Origin: Paludibacteraceae bacterium
Lineage (GTDB): Bacteria; Bacteroidota; Bacteroidia; Bacteroidales; Paludibacteraceae
Length of the DNA stretch: 62,325 bases
Reading direction: 5' to 3'
NCBI GenBank assembly: GCA_028694215.1
Contig: JAQUTW010000008.1
Span: 1-62,325 of the forward strand
Shown: piece after piece, positions 52,309 to 62,245 of the stretch
Position numbering within the stretch: the stretch's first letter is position 1
How the letters are laid out: every line of letters starts with the position of its first letter
Notes under the pieces: model-generated
The model's database searches: none
Seen by the model: only the letters and a program-made list of their open reading frames with translations
What the model was told of the DNA's origin: nothing
Position numbers and translations under genes: made by a program

Positions 52309-53820
52309 TTATTTATTGTTTTCTTCTTCCGAAATAAATTCGTTTTCTTGAATTTCACGTAATGGAATTTGATATGTCCAGCGCACATCTCCGGCATCTA
52401 CTTTCAATAAACCGTCAGGTTTTCGGTGGTTGCTTCCGCTATAAGTACGGTCCATACCTCGGTGCAGACGTTTTAAGTCAAAATAGGAGAATCCTTCTCC
52501 CCAAAGTTCAATACGGCGTTGTAGTAAAATATCTTCTACCGTAACATCTTCTTTAGGTTCCCATGTATCAAAACGATTGTCCATTAATTCGTGCATAACG
52601 GTAGTGGCTTCCGGCAGTTTATTTTGGCGCGCCAAAGCTTCTGCTTCAATCAGAACCATTTCTGCTGCACGCATATACATATAGTCCTGAGTCCATGCAC
52701 CATCCCACCCAAATTTTAAATTAGCGTATGCCAATTTTGCGCCGGCTTGTGTCTGATTATTGTCAGGTTGAGAGCCATTGAAAAGTTTATTACGATAATC
52801 GTTAGTAGGAATTTTTTCGTATAATTGTTTGTCAATTAAGCGTGCTGCATAGTTAAGACCGGCATATCCGGGCGATAGATTCGATATATGAGAAAAGAAT
52901 GAGGCATAAACAGTACTTGTTTCCGAATTATGGTCAAATCCCCACATCCAATCGGATAGATTGACATCCATAAAACCGGAATATAAATCGGTTTTAGATA
53001 ACATTTTATAATTTTGACGTGCGGCATTTGCCATGGTGGCGGCATTTGCCCAATCACCTACCATCAGATAATAGCGTGCTAACAATCCTTGGGCAACTTG
53101 TTTGTTAATATTCATCTTTGTAGAACGGTTGTAGCCATCCAACAGAGTGATAGCAGTTTCCAAGTCTTCTTTTATCATATCCAATACAGCACCTACGGTA
53201 TTACGTGAGCTATTGGTTGTTTTTGATGTTTCCATACTTGCATACATCATAGGAACTCCCGGTAGATCGCGGTTTATTTTTGCACCGTTGATATCAGGTT
53301 CTCCTGTAAACGGATTTTGGAAAATCTGAATCAGATACATATAACAATAAGCGCGTATGGCATAAGCCTGACCTATGTATTTTCGTATAGGAGAATTTGG
53401 ATTTGCTTTAATTGCCTCAATATCCACGACATCAAGAACATCATTATTTACCTGCGAAATAGGTGTGTATAAATTCAGCCATGTGGCGTAAGAACGACGA
53501 TAATTTTGCAAACGAAAGTCTAATGTATAGTCGTATGTAAACCAGTGCACCTTATTTTGTACAATATCTTCGGTCATCATATCTGTAGAATGCAGAATTG
53601 CCATTAACGAAAATGTATCATGCTCATCAACCTCTGTTGCTAAATAGGCATAAGTTCCGGCTAAGGTAGAACCCAAAATATCAGGATTTTCCTTTACTTT
53701 TTCTCTATACTCTTCTTTGGTCATGGAACTTGTTCCTTTTACAGACAAATAATCTTCTGTACATGATGCCAGCGAAGTGGCAATGATTCCAATGATTAAT
53801 AGTTTATTTATCAGTTTCAT
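52309..53820 (-). CDS. RagB/SusD-family nutrient-uptake lipoprotein
   Basis: A 503-residue SusD-type protein that caps a SusC transporter. The lipobox is LASC (Cys at residue 20), followed by EDYLSVKG. The TPR-like helices carry typical segments: YIGQAYAIRAYCYMYLIQIFQNPF, VAQGLLARYYLMVGDWANA and AEMVLIEAEALARQN. The C-terminal RIELWGEGFSYFDLKRLHRG is nearly invariant in the family. The ligand cannot be read from the sequence. It lies 31 bases behind susC. Confidence 0.95.
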   Translation of the reverse strand: MKLINKLLIIGIIATSLASCTEDYLSVKGTSSMTKEEYREKVKENPDILGSTLAGTYAYLATEVDEHDTFSLMAILHSTDMMTEDIVQNKVHWFTYDYTLDFRLQNYRRSYATWLNLYTPISQVNNDVLDVVDIEAIKANPNSPIRKYIGQAYAIRAYCYMYLIQIFQNPFTGEPDINGAKINRDLPGVPMMYASMETSKTTNSSRNTVGAVLDMIKEDLETAITLLDGYNRSTKMNINKQVAQGLLARYYLMVGDWANAATMANAARQNYKMLSKTDLYSGFMDVNLSDWMWGFDHNSETSTVYASFFSHISNLSPGYAGLNYAARLIDKQLYEKIPTNDYRNKLFNGSQPDNNQTQAGAKLAYANLKFGWDGAWTQDYMYMRAAEMVLIEAEALARQNKLPEATTVMHELMDNRFDTWEPKEDVTVEDILLQRRIELWGEGFSYFDLKRLHRGMDRTYSGSNHRKPDGLLKVDAGDVRWTYQIPLREIQENEFISEEENNK

Positions 53821-53851
53821 ATCTGTTTATTTTACAATTGTTTGTTAATAA

Positions 53852-56800
53852 TTAAAATCCTAAAGAAATTCCACCCGAAACGGTACACATGGCAGAGAAA
53901 TTATAGCCAACCGTGCCACTGAAATTTTGTCGAGGATCCAATCCTTTACGTGCAGAAGCTAATGCTAAATTATCACCTACAATATATAAACGTAAAGTGC
54001 GAATCTTTGCTTTTTCCATCCATTTTTTTGGGAATGTGTAACCCAATGTAATATTACGTAAACTGAAATAACTTGCAGAGGTTAACCAGCGATCGGAAGA
54101 TTCGGCAATGGTCTGCTTACCTTGAACAACTTTTGGAACATTGGTGGTTGTGTTAGTTGGTGTCCAGCGTTTGAAAATGTCTTTGTGCCAGTTGGTTCCA
54201 TATTCACTGCAATCCATTAATGATGCGTAGTTGGAATCATATACGTAACCGCCGATTTGGAAAGCGGTTTGTATGCTCAAATCGAATCCGTAGGCTTCCA
54301 AAGAGGTAGAAATACCACCATAAACATCGGGGATTGCCGATTTTCCCAAAACTTGTTGAGACGCATAACCGGTTTCGGATACCCAGTAGGTGCCATCTTC
54401 CAATTGACCGTATTCCAAACCTGCAACTTTTGCAAATGATTCGGGATCATAATTTTCTTCGTCAACCGTGTACATTGGCAATCCATTGTTGGCATTTACT
54501 CCAAGGTAATGGTAATCGTAGAAATCGTATAACGAACCACCAATTGAACGCCAGTATCTTCCCGTGTTATAACCGCCATCTTTTTCAATATAAGATGCTT
54601 TGTTGTTTGGCAGACGGGTCATGGCATTTTTATAGCCTGTTAGATTTAATCCCAAATTCCATTTTACCTGACGGGTTTTTACTAAAGTGGCATCAATTTG
54701 TACTTCCATACCTATATTGCGCATGTCCATCTCGTTGGAATATATCCACGCAGGACTTCCGGAAGATAATGGTAATGGTTTGGTATTAAGCATATCTTTG
54801 GTTTCTTTAATAAAGAAATCGGCTTCAATATTCAACCGGTCAAATAATCCCAATTCAAATCCGGCATTGAAGTTGTTGCTCTTTTCCCAAGTTAAATCGG
54901 GATTTCCACGGTAAGAGAAAGAGGGCGAAGGCAGACCATTAACACGTGTAAATGCGTATTGGTCATAATAAGGTGTGGCGCCTACTCCAAGTGCATCATT
55001 TCCCTGTGTACCATAGCTGGCTTTAATTTTCAGATTGTGTACAGATTCTACATCTTTTAACCACGATTCTTCTTTCAAACGCCATGATGCACCAACTGAC
55101 CAAAAGTGTCCCCAGCGAACTGAAGGGTCAAAATTGGAAGAACCATCGCAACGGTAAGAAGCCGAAACATAGTATTTATCGCCGTAATCGTATTCTACGC
55201 GGCTTAAAAAACCTTGAATTTTGTAAGCTGAAGTGTAAGATTCTAAAGCATCAATTGTTCCGGCGTTAGCAAATTCAGGATTGTCTTTCAAATAGAATTG
55301 CGACATAGAACCATATAAGGTTTCAGAATTATCCTGTTTGTATTCATGACCAACTAAAACATTCAACTCATGATCACCAAATTCACCTTTATAAGTTAGT
55401 AACTGGTTAGTATTCAAAGCTCCGTAACGTTGTGTGGCCTTTGTTCCACGTCCGTTAACATTGGCAGCATCGCCACCTATAGGAGTCATAAATTCGGTTT
55501 GGCTCAAATTAAATACATCATAACCGGCGTTTACTTGAAATTTGAAATCTTTCAGGAATGTAAATTCTAAAAATCCGTGCAAACTCAAGTTGTCATTTAT
55601 ATAACGGTAAATATTTGCCTGCATGGTAGCCATGGGGTTTTGTTCTCCGGCATACGGACGATTGTATAGTGTACCAAAATCATATTGCTTGTTGCCGTCT
55701 GCATCCAATATCGGATTTCCTTGTTTGTCGTATAGATAAATAGGGTAGATAGGTGCAATCTGTTGTGAGAACATAAACATATTAGAATAATTGCTTTCTA
55801 ATGAAGGAGCATCCATGCTGGTGTGTGCATAGGCAGCGTTGATGCCGGCTTTAAACCATTTGGTTACTTCGGAATCGATTTTGGCGCGTGCCGAAAAACG
55901 ATCGAAGCCGGAACCTTTAACATAACCTTGATCATTAAGATAACCAGCAGACATATAATACGTAGTTTTGTTGGCTCCACCACTTAAATTAAAGTTATAT
56001 TCTTGGCGTAAACCTTTTTGAAACGGGTCTTTTGCCCAACTGTCCGCCCATTTGTAGTTGGTTGCATTCGGATTGATGCGTCCGGTCGTTGGATCAACCA
56101 GTTGATTATCGGCTATACCGCTATAAATATTGTATGCAAGATCTTTTATCAAATCGTTGGAGGCATTTACACCTGCACTCATATAATTATATCCGGATGA
56201 AAGATATTTGTTGCGAATAGATTCCCAAGACATTTCGTAATAATCGGCTGGGTCGGTAATAATATCGTAAGTAGGTACGCCACGCATATTTCCGCCCACA
56301 CGGGCATCAAAATTAACCTCAATTTTCCCAGATGTCCCTTTTTTTGTGGTAATAAGAATAACGCCGTTGGAACCACGTGCACCATACATAGAGTTGGCAG
56401 CTGCATCTTTTAAAACTGTTAAATCGGCAATATCTTGTGTTGGGATAGAGTTTAATGATCCTTCGTAAGGAATACCGTCCACTACAATTAATGGGCTTTG
56501 CGAAGCGGAAATAGATCCGATACCGCGAATACGGATAGCTGCAGACTCACCCGGTTGTCCTGAACTTGCTGCAACTTGTACGCCGGAAACAGCACCTTCC
56601 AATGACTGAGAAACGTTTGATACCTGCATTTTTTGAATATCCTTCCCTTTTACGGATTGGGCAGCTCCTGTAAATGCTTTTTTTGTGGTTTGACCATAAG
56701 CAGTCATAACAACTTCGTCCAATTCGGAAGCATTTACTTCCATTTTGATTGTCATGCCGTCTTTAGCCTCTACTTCAACAGTCTTTAAACCAATGTAAGT

Positions 56801-57013
56801 TATAACCAAAATTTTTGCCTCTTTAGGCATAGAAACGGAGAATTTTCCGTCAACATCGGAAATCGTTCCAAGGGTAGTTCCCTTGACTAAGATAGACGCC
56901 CCAATAACCGGTTCGTCGTCTTCAGCCGTTAATACGGTTCCCGAAACATGTTTGTTTTGCCCATAGACAAATGATGCCGTCAGCAAACAAACTACAAACA
57001 TAAATTTCTTCAT
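53852..57013 (-). CDS. SusC/RagA-family TonB-linked outer-membrane transporter
   Basis: A 1053-residue transporter. After a signal peptide comes the carboxypeptidase-D-like domain (about 22-105, VSGTVLTAEDDEPVIGASILVKGT). The SusC hallmark is ELDEVVMTAYGQTTKKAFTGA. The plug has IRIRGIGSISASQSPLIVVDG and VLKDAAANSMYGARGSNGVI, and the large barrel ends VSGGISLGF. It imports a ligand captured by SusD. There is no adjacent glycoside hydrolase, lyase, peptidase or sulfatase, and no ECF or two-component regulator, so the nutrient is open. The promoter is well defined upstream. Confidence 0.96.
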   Translation of the reverse strand: MKKFMFVVCLLTASFVYGQNKHVSGTVLTAEDDEPVIGASILVKGTTLGTISDVDGKFSVSMPKEAKILVITYIGLKTVEVEAKDGMTIKMEVNASELDEVVMTAYGQTTKKAFTGAAQSVKGKDIQKMQVSNVSQSLEGAVSGVQVAASSGQPGESAAIRIRGIGSISASQSPLIVVDGIPYEGSLNSIPTQDIADLTVLKDAAANSMYGARGSNGVILITTKKGTSGKIEVNFDARVGGNMRGVPTYDIITDPADYYEMSWESIRNKYLSSGYNYMSAGVNASNDLIKDLAYNIYSGIADNQLVDPTTGRINPNATNYKWADSWAKDPFQKGLRQEYNFNLSGGANKTTYYMSAGYLNDQGYVKGSGFDRFSARAKIDSEVTKWFKAGINAAYAHTSMDAPSLESNYSNMFMFSQQIAPIYPIYLYDKQGNPILDADGNKQYDFGTLYNRPYAGEQNPMATMQANIYRYINDNLSLHGFLEFTFLKDFKFQVNAGYDVFNLSQTEFMTPIGGDAANVNGRGTKATQRYGALNTNQLLTYKGEFGDHELNVLVGHEYKQDNSETLYGSMSQFYLKDNPEFANAGTIDALESYTSAYKIQGFLSRVEYDYGDKYYVSASYRCDGSSNFDPSVRWGHFWSVGASWRLKEESWLKDVESVHNLKIKASYGTQGNDALGVGATPYYDQYAFTRVNGLPSPSFSYRGNPDLTWEKSNNFNAGFELGLFDRLNIEADFFIKETKDMLNTKPLPLSSGSPAWIYSNEMDMRNIGMEVQIDATLVKTRQVKWNLGLNLTGYKNAMTRLPNNKASYIEKDGGYNTGRYWRSIGGSLYDFYDYHYLGVNANNGLPMYTVDEENYDPESFAKVAGLEYGQLEDGTYWVSETGYASQQVLGKSAIPDVYGGISTSLEAYGFDLSIQTAFQIGGYVYDSNYASLMDCSEYGTNWHKDIFKRWTPTNTTTNVPKVVQGKQTIAESSDRWLTSASYFSLRNITLGYTFPKKWMEKAKIRTLRLYIVGDNLALASARKGLDPRQNFSGTVGYNFSAMCTVSGGISLGF

Positions 57014-57093
57014 AAAAAATCGCTTTGGGTTTTAGATTTTAATTATTAATGTATATAAAGTATAAATAAGCACAGATATTTATCTTGAACTTG

Positions 57094-57124
57094 CAAAGTT
57101 ATGCAGATAACAATAAAGTTCCAA
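57094..57124 (-). promoter_or_regulatory. Promoter of the susCD operon
   Basis: On the minus strand TTG (57124-57122), 20 bases, TAACTTTG (57101-57094). The leader is about 75 bases. Confidence 0.75.
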
Positions 57125-57549
57125 AAAAATATCGTTTTTTTATTTCCGGTGAAATATGTGTTTGTAATTTTTGTGGCAAGAAAAAAACGATTAAATTTAT
57201 AGCGATATATAAATCATTGATTATTAAATGTTTATATGTTTATTTGAATTATGAAAAAGAATAAAACAAAAGGTGTTTGTTGAGTTTAAAAACGATATTT
57301 TTGCGCCTCAAAGAGTAACAAAAAATATTTTTTTTTGTCAAAAAGTAAATGAAGGTCATTTTTTAACACTTTTTTTTGCAATAATATAACAACTCTTGCG
57401 TTCGCAATGCCTTTGGTTTTATATCCGAAAAGTTGTTTTTGGGTTGAAAATAGTTGAGGTTCAACACTTTTTGCTTACAAATTGAAAGTACTTTTGTTAT
57501 AAGGGCTTTTTTCTAACTTATTTCTGCTCATTGTTTGTGATGGTTTATA
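57125..57549. other. Gene-free AT-rich gap between susC promoter and xseA
   Basis: No credible ORF. Small inverted repeats: TTGCG/CGCAA near 57394-57405 and GTTGAA/TTCAAC near 57443-57465. Plus-strand -7 matches TATTTTTG (57296-57303) and TACTTTTG (57489-57496) lack a spaced TTG and no gene follows them. No terminator was found behind xseA, and no xseB. Confidence 0.5.
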
Positions 57550-58800
57550 TTAGTTACAGTTGTTAATGCAGCTATGGACAGTGCCGTCTTGGAAAACAGT
57601 TTCTATTGTGTCCCCTTGTTTGAGAAGTGTTTTTGATGTAACAATATGTCCGTTTTTCAAAGTTAATGTATAACCTTTTTTGAGCAAATTTTCCGGATTT
57701 AGCAGATAAATAGTGTTTTGAAACGTGTTTAAATGGTGATTTTCTGTCATTATTCGTTTTTGGCAGGCATTTTTTAATAGGATCAGTTGCGTTTGTAACA
57801 GTTCATGCTGATGGTTCGAAAAAAATCGTATGGTGTGTACCAATCTTAATTCTTGTTCACGGATGTTTTGATGAGATGTCAACAAAAGATTTTGTACTGT
57901 ATCTATTAGTCTGTGAGCGGTTTCGTTTAAATTTTCTTCTGTCTGATTTATGATGTTAATCAAAAAATCGGCCACAGCGGTAGGTGTTTTTACATTTTTA
58001 TAGGCGACAGCGTCTAATACGCTATTATCTCGTTGATGTCCAATTCCGGTAATTATTGGTAATGGAAATTGTGCACAATGTGCTGCAATGGCATAATTGT
58101 CAAAAGCGGTCAATTCTGCTGTTGCACCACCGCCACGAATAATGACAACGACATCAAATAAGTCGATATGTTCGTAAATTTTACCAAGTGCCTGAATGAT
58201 AGATTTCTCGGTAGAATCTCCTTGCATAACGGCAGGAAATAGATGATAATAAAATTGGTAATGAAAAGCGTTGTGTGACAGTTGATCCACAAAATCGCCA
58301 TAACCGGCAGCAGTTGCAGATGAAATAATAGCAATTCTGTTTGGTATTGTGCTGATTATTAATTGTTTGTTCATATCTGCGACACCATCGTCTGTCAGGC
58401 GTTGTAGTATTTCCATTTTACGTTTGGCTGCCTCACCAATTGTGTATGATGGCTCAATATCTTTAATTTGCAGGCTTAAACCGTAGATTTCATGAAAATC
58501 ATATATGCACGCTATCAAAATTGAAACGCCCGGAGAAAGTGCAATTCCCGTATTTTCTTCAAAGTAAGGCTTTAATAAACGATAAGTAAATGAAAAAATG
58601 ACAGCTTTTTGGCGAGCTATAATTTTGTCGTTTTCTTTTTCTATCAATTCTAAATAGCAGTTGCCGTTGGCATTTTCGTGCACCTCGCATATTTCAGCCC
58701 GTACCCAAACAGGTGAAGAAAATGTATCACGAATGACGCCTTTTAACCGAAGTGACAATTCCGAAAGAGAACAAGATACTATGTTTGGAGAGTCTGTCAT
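57550..58800 (-). CDS. xseA: Exodeoxyribonuclease VII large subunit
   Basis: A 416-residue subunit of exonuclease VII, which degrades single-stranded DNA. It has an N-terminal OB fold (about 10-100, VWVRAEICEVHENANGNCYLEL), then the catalytic domain with IAIISSATAAGYGDF, VVIIRGGGATAEL, FPLPIITGIGHQRDNSVLDAVAYKNVKTPTA, a helical region and a short C-terminal beta segment. The frame runs in from 58923, but the ATG at 58800 overlaps the stop of the upstream protease (TAATG) and matches the family start. The small subunit gene xseB, usually next, is not found here. Confidence 0.94.
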   Translation of the reverse strand: MTDSPNIVSCSLSELSLRLKGVIRDTFSSPVWVRAEICEVHENANGNCYLELIEKENDKIIARQKAVIFSFTYRLLKPYFEENTGIALSPGVSILIACIYDFHEIYGLSLQIKDIEPSYTIGEAAKRKMEILQRLTDDGVADMNKQLIISTIPNRIAIISSATAAGYGDFVDQLSHNAFHYQFYYHLFPAVMQGDSTEKSIIQALGKIYEHIDLFDVVVIIRGGGATAELTAFDNYAIAAHCAQFPLPIITGIGHQRDNSVLDAVAYKNVKTPTAVADFLINIINQTEENLNETAHRLIDTVQNLLLTSHQNIREQELRLVHTIRFFSNHQHELLQTQLILLKNACQKRIMTENHHLNTFQNTIYLLNPENLLKKGYTLTLKNGHIVTSKTLLKQGDTIETVFQDGTVHSCINNCN

Positions 58801-60389
58801 TATTGTTTGATGAGTTTTTCCAAATAAGTGTTGTTTTGATTTTGAACTCTTATGCAATAAATCCCTTGTGACCAATTTGCACAATTGATAACACACTGAT
58901 GTGATATTTGTTTTGTTTGCCACATTGTACGTCCTGATATATCTGTGATTTCGATATGGTAGAAATTATTATCCGGTAAAAGGATTGTAACAGATTGCTG
59001 CACAGGATTCGGATAAATGGAGAGTTGTGTAATTTTTGTTTGCGAATTTTGTGTCGAAGGAGCATAATAAGCAGTTACCATATCAGGAATGCCATATCCG
59101 ATGTTGTTGTCGGGATTTTTGGCTTGTGATGCGTGTTGACAGATAAGTTTAATAAGTTCTATGTTATTCAGTTTTGGTAATGCCTGCCATAGACAAAGTG
59201 CAGCACCTGCCATAATTGGTGTGGAAAAGGAAGTCCCGTTGCCGTAAAATGGTTCGCCTTCATAATTAATCAAGGCTGCCAAAGAACCCATGGCGCAAAC
59301 TTCCGGTTTAATTCTGCTGTCCGATGTTGGTCCAAAAGAGCTGAAAGAACTTTTTTGGCGCGCGGCATCCACACTGCCGACGGTAAGAATACTGTCGGCA
59401 TCGCTCGGCATGGTAATGTAATGCCAACTGCTATTACCTTCGTTGCCGGCACTGTTTAATACCAAGATACCTTTTTGTGCGGCAATAGTGGCTACAATGC
59501 TGTTTCGCGCTGTTTTACCGTTTAAGTCCTGATAGGTAAAATTTGTGGACGTGTCATCAAATTGACTGTAACCTAATGAAGAAGTAATTGCATCAACACC
59601 TGCGCTGTCCGCAAATTCAACGGCGGCTACCCAGTTGTCGATTTCCAATAATGACTCGGTGCTATCCTCCTCGGTTCGCAGTAGCCAACACGATGCATTG
59701 GGAGCACTACCTAAATAACGTTCTGACAAACAGCCGACTATGGTAGATAACACATACATTCCGTGTCTGTCCTCAGCGTAAATGTCCGAATTTTCATCGA
59801 CAAAATCTTTTGTTCCTAAAAGTTGTCCATTGGAACGGAACTGCTCGAAAGCAGGATTTTCATTTACTTTATAAAATCCTGCGTCAATAACGGCAATGTG
59901 CATATTGTTGCCTTTAAATCCTAATGTGTGCAGAGAATCTAATCGTAACATTTGTATTTGTGTGGCTGCGGCACCATAATTTTCTGTTATTTTGTTAACT
60001 GTTTTGATAATGGTGCTTTTGGTATTGTTTAACAACTTTGTTTGTTGAGAATATTTGACGAATGGAAGTGCGCGAACTTGTGCCATAACGGTTGTGTCTG
60101 AAGCTAAAAATGTTGCTCCGTTCAGCCAGCGTGATGAATGTTTGAGTGTCAGTCCTAAATTTGTAATAGATTGAATATAATTTTTATGGACGGGGAAGTC
60201 CGAAGTGTCGATGGCTATGGTATGCGTAGTACGTCGATTGATGGCTCGTTCGGAGAGAAATTCCGAAGGTCGTTTTGTCGAGTAGGCACACGGATTACCT
60301 TTGTCGGTAAATTGCACGAAATAGTAGGCTTGCGAAAAGCAAGTTACCGTAGCGAATAAACTTAAAAAGATAATTATTGCTTTTTTCAT
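58800..60389 (-). CDS. S8 (subtilisin-family) serine protease with T9SS tail
   Basis: A 529-residue secreted protease. It has a signal peptide (KKAIIIFLSLFATVTCFS), a propeptide-like region to about residue 150, and the catalytic triad: Asp in HIAVIDAGFY, His in EDRHGMYVLSTIVG, and Ser in GNGTSFSTPIMAGAAL. The oxyanion Asn is in VLNSAGNEG. The C terminus is a T9SS type A sorting domain starting LSIYPNPVQQSVTIL and ending LEKLIKQ. The ATG at 60389 overlaps the mnmA stop (ATGA); the frame upstream to 60461 is mnmA sequence. It lies between a tRNA-modifying enzyme and a DNA nuclease, an unexpected set. Confidence 0.93.
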   Translation of the reverse strand: MKKAIIIFLSLFATVTCFSQAYYFVQFTDKGNPCAYSTKRPSEFLSERAINRRTTHTIAIDTSDFPVHKNYIQSITNLGLTLKHSSRWLNGATFLASDTTVMAQVRALPFVKYSQQTKLLNNTKSTIIKTVNKITENYGAAATQIQMLRLDSLHTLGFKGNNMHIAVIDAGFYKVNENPAFEQFRSNGQLLGTKDFVDENSDIYAEDRHGMYVLSTIVGCLSERYLGSAPNASCWLLRTEEDSTESLLEIDNWVAAVEFADSAGVDAITSSLGYSQFDDTSTNFTYQDLNGKTARNSIVATIAAQKGILVLNSAGNEGNSSWHYITMPSDADSILTVGSVDAARQKSSFSSFGPTSDSRIKPEVCAMGSLAALINYEGEPFYGNGTSFSTPIMAGAALCLWQALPKLNNIELIKLICQHASQAKNPDNNIGYGIPDMVTAYYAPSTQNSQTKITQLSIYPNPVQQSVTILLPDNNFYHIEITDISGRTMWQTKQISHQCVINCANWSQGIYCIRVQNQNNTYLEKLIKQ

Positions 60390-61477
60390 TTTATAAATCC
60401 TCCTCCCAATACATGGTTGTTTTGATACAGAACCACCGACTGCCCCGGAGTTACGCCCCAAACAGGTTGTGCGAAAGAGAGTTTTAATATGCCGTCGTTA
60501 TAAGTGGCAGAGGCTTCCACTGCCTGACTTTTATATCTGATACGTGCCAAAATAGAATTATTTGTTTGCAACAAATTTTCATCAACCAAACGACACTTAT
60601 CTGCTTCTAAAGTATTGGTTAGCAGATCATCATGAGCTCCCAAAACAACTTCGTTTTTTTCTGCATTAATGGCTGTTACATACTTTGGTACGCCGAAAGC
60701 CACACGCAAACCTTTTCGCTGACCGATGGTATAATTATGGAAACCTTGATGTTGCCCGATAACCTTTCCATTGGCATCAATGAAATTTCCCGAATGGCAG
60801 CGTTTGGCAAAGTCGGGGACATTTTGTGCCAAAAAAGTACGGTAATCGTCATTTGGAACAAAACAGATTTCCTGACTTTCAGCTTTTTTTGATAACTTTT
60901 CAAATCCTTTTTCAAAAGCAATTTGTCGCACTTCCTGTTTGGTCAGATTTCCTAATGGGAAGATAGTATGCGCCAAATTTTGTTGTGTGAGCATCCACAA
61001 AAAATAGGTTTGGTCTTTATGTATATCTTTAGCTGTCGCTAAAAAATAGTATCCGTTTTCTTGCTCAATTTGTGCATAGTGACCTGTGGCAATATAATCA
61101 CAATTCAGTTCGGTGGCTTTGGCAGTCAATTCTCCCCATTTTATGTGCGAATTGCATAATACACATGGATTTGGTGTGCGTCCCCGCATATATTCGTCCA
61201 TAAAATTTTGTATTACGGTAGCTCGAAAAGTGTTGCGGAAATCGACGATGTGATGTTCAAATCCCAGACGTTCTGCATTTTGTTTTGCCTCCATAATGGA
61301 GTCTATGCTACAGCAACCTTTTTCTTTTGCCAAACAGCTTTCTGTTATACTGTCGAAAGTGCGAAAGGTAACACCAACCAAATCGTAACCTTGCTCTTTT
61401 AACAACATAGCAGCCACAGTACTGTCTATTCCACCACTCATGGCTATTAAAACACGTTTCTTTTTGCCTGAACTCAT
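60386..61477 (-). CDS. mnmA: tRNA-specific 2-thiouridylase
   Basis: A 363-residue enzyme that puts sulfur on U34 of tRNA for Lys, Glu and Gln. The PP-loop ATP motif is AMSGGIDSTVAAMLL. The catalytic cysteines are in RTPNPCVLCNSHIKWG and SQEICFVPNDDY. The C-terminal domain has YTIGQRKGL and VWGVTPGQSVVLY. An extra EKGCCS segment near residue 55 is a variant I recall from Bacteroidetes, which often carry more than one MnmA. A -7 box TAACTTTG lies at 61492-61499. First gene of the mnmA-protease-xseA operon. Confidence 0.96.
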   Translation of the reverse strand: MSSGKKKRVLIAMSGGIDSTVAAMLLKEQGYDLVGVTFRTFDSITESCLAKEKGCCSIDSIMEAKQNAERLGFEHHIVDFRNTFRATVIQNFMDEYMRGRTPNPCVLCNSHIKWGELTAKATELNCDYIATGHYAQIEQENGYYFLATAKDIHKDQTYFLWMLTQQNLAHTIFPLGNLTKQEVRQIAFEKGFEKLSKKAESQEICFVPNDDYRTFLAQNVPDFAKRCHSGNFIDANGKVIGQHQGFHNYTIGQRKGLRVAFGVPKYVTAINAEKNEVVLGAHDDLLTNTLEADKCRLVDENLLQTNNSILARIRYKSQAVEASATYNDGILKLSFAQPVWGVTPGQSVVLYQNNHVLGGGFIK

Positions 61478-61491
61478 CGGATAATTTTTTA

Positions 61492-61499
61492 CAAAGTTA
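61492..61499 (-). promoter_or_regulatory. -7 box of the mnmA operon
   Basis: TAACTTTG on the minus strand, 14 bases before the ATG. No TTG at -33. Confidence 0.5.
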
Positions 61500-61620
61500 A
61501 TGGTTTTGTGCGATTATCAGTGCTGCTTTTACAAAAAAATCATGTTTATATGAAAAGTTTGAGTAAAGTATATTTGTTTTTTTTGAATGCATAAAATTGT
61601 GCGTTACATACTATTTTTAC

Positions 61621-61628
61621 TATTTTTG
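61621..61628 (+). promoter_or_regulatory. -7 box of the metallo-beta-lactamase-fold gene
   Basis: TATTTTTG, 20 bases before the ATG at 61649. It excludes a GTG start at 61628. Confidence 0.5.
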
Positions 61629-61648
61629 TGTTCGAAAAATCAGATAAA

Positions 61649-62245
61649 ATGGAAATAATTTTTTTAGGAACGGGAACATCGACCGGTGTGCCTGAAATAG
61701 GTTGTCAATGTGCGGTTTGTCAATCGAATGATGTGCGAGATAAACGGTTGCGTTGTTCGGTTTTGGTTAAAATGCGAGGAAAAAACATATTACTTGATTG
61801 CAGCCCTGATTTTCGACAGCAAATGCTGTTACAACCGTTTGAAAAGTTAGACGGCGTATTGCTGACTCATGAACACTATGACCATGTTGGCGGATTGGAC
61901 GATTTGCGACCGTATTGTCGTTTTTGTGATGTGCAAGTGTATGCTGAATCGAATGTGTGTGAGGCTATTCGTACACGATTGCCCTATTGTTTTCGAGAAA
62001 ACAGATATTCGGGTACACCAAATTTAGAGCTTAACCCCATTTCGTTGGAGCCATTCATAATTGAGGGAGTGGAGATTTTACCTATTCGTTTAATGCATGG
62101 GCATTTGCCTATTGTTGGTTTTCGTATAGGTAATATGGCTTATTTGACTGACGTGTTGACTATTCCCGAAACTGAATATGAAAAATTACATAATTTAGAT
62201 TATTGCTGTCCGGTAAAACTTTTTTACAATAAAAATTTAGGCTGA
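61649..62245 (+). CDS. Metallo-beta-lactamase-fold hydrolase, C-terminally shortened
   Basis: A 198-residue protein similar to the PhnP/cyclic-phosphodiesterase type of the metallo-beta-lactamase fold. It has IIFLGTGTSTGVPEIGC with a Cys cluster (C19, C21, C24), the metal motif LLTHEHYDHVGG (H74, H76, D78, H79), the next histidine in RLMHGHLPIVGF and the aspartate in AYLTDVLTIPE. Members usually run to about 250 residues and end with a last metal histidine in an HxxHF-like motif. Here the frame changes character after NLDYCCPVK and stops inside a terminator stem. It is either a truncated, probably impaired gene or a short variant. A -7 box fixes the start. Confidence 0.82.
   Translation: MEIIFLGTGTSTGVPEIGCQCAVCQSNDVRDKRLRCSVLVKMRGKNILLDCSPDFRQQMLLQPFEKLDGVLLTHEHYDHVGGLDDLRPYCRFCDVQVYAESNVCEAIRTRLPYCFRENRYSGTPNLELNPISLEPFIIEGVEILPIRLMHGHLPIVGFRIGNMAYLTDVLTIPETEYEKLHNLDYCCPVKLFYNKNLG

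Noticed and set aside
57296-57496. Plus-strand TATTTTTG and TACTTTTG promoter-like boxes
   Set aside because: No TTG at the right spacing and no plus-strand gene downstream; AT-rich DNA gives such matches by chance.
57125-57549. A small gene or xseB in the gap behind xseA
   Set aside because: All frames are very short; the best, 18 codons from an ATG near 57531, does not resemble XseB.
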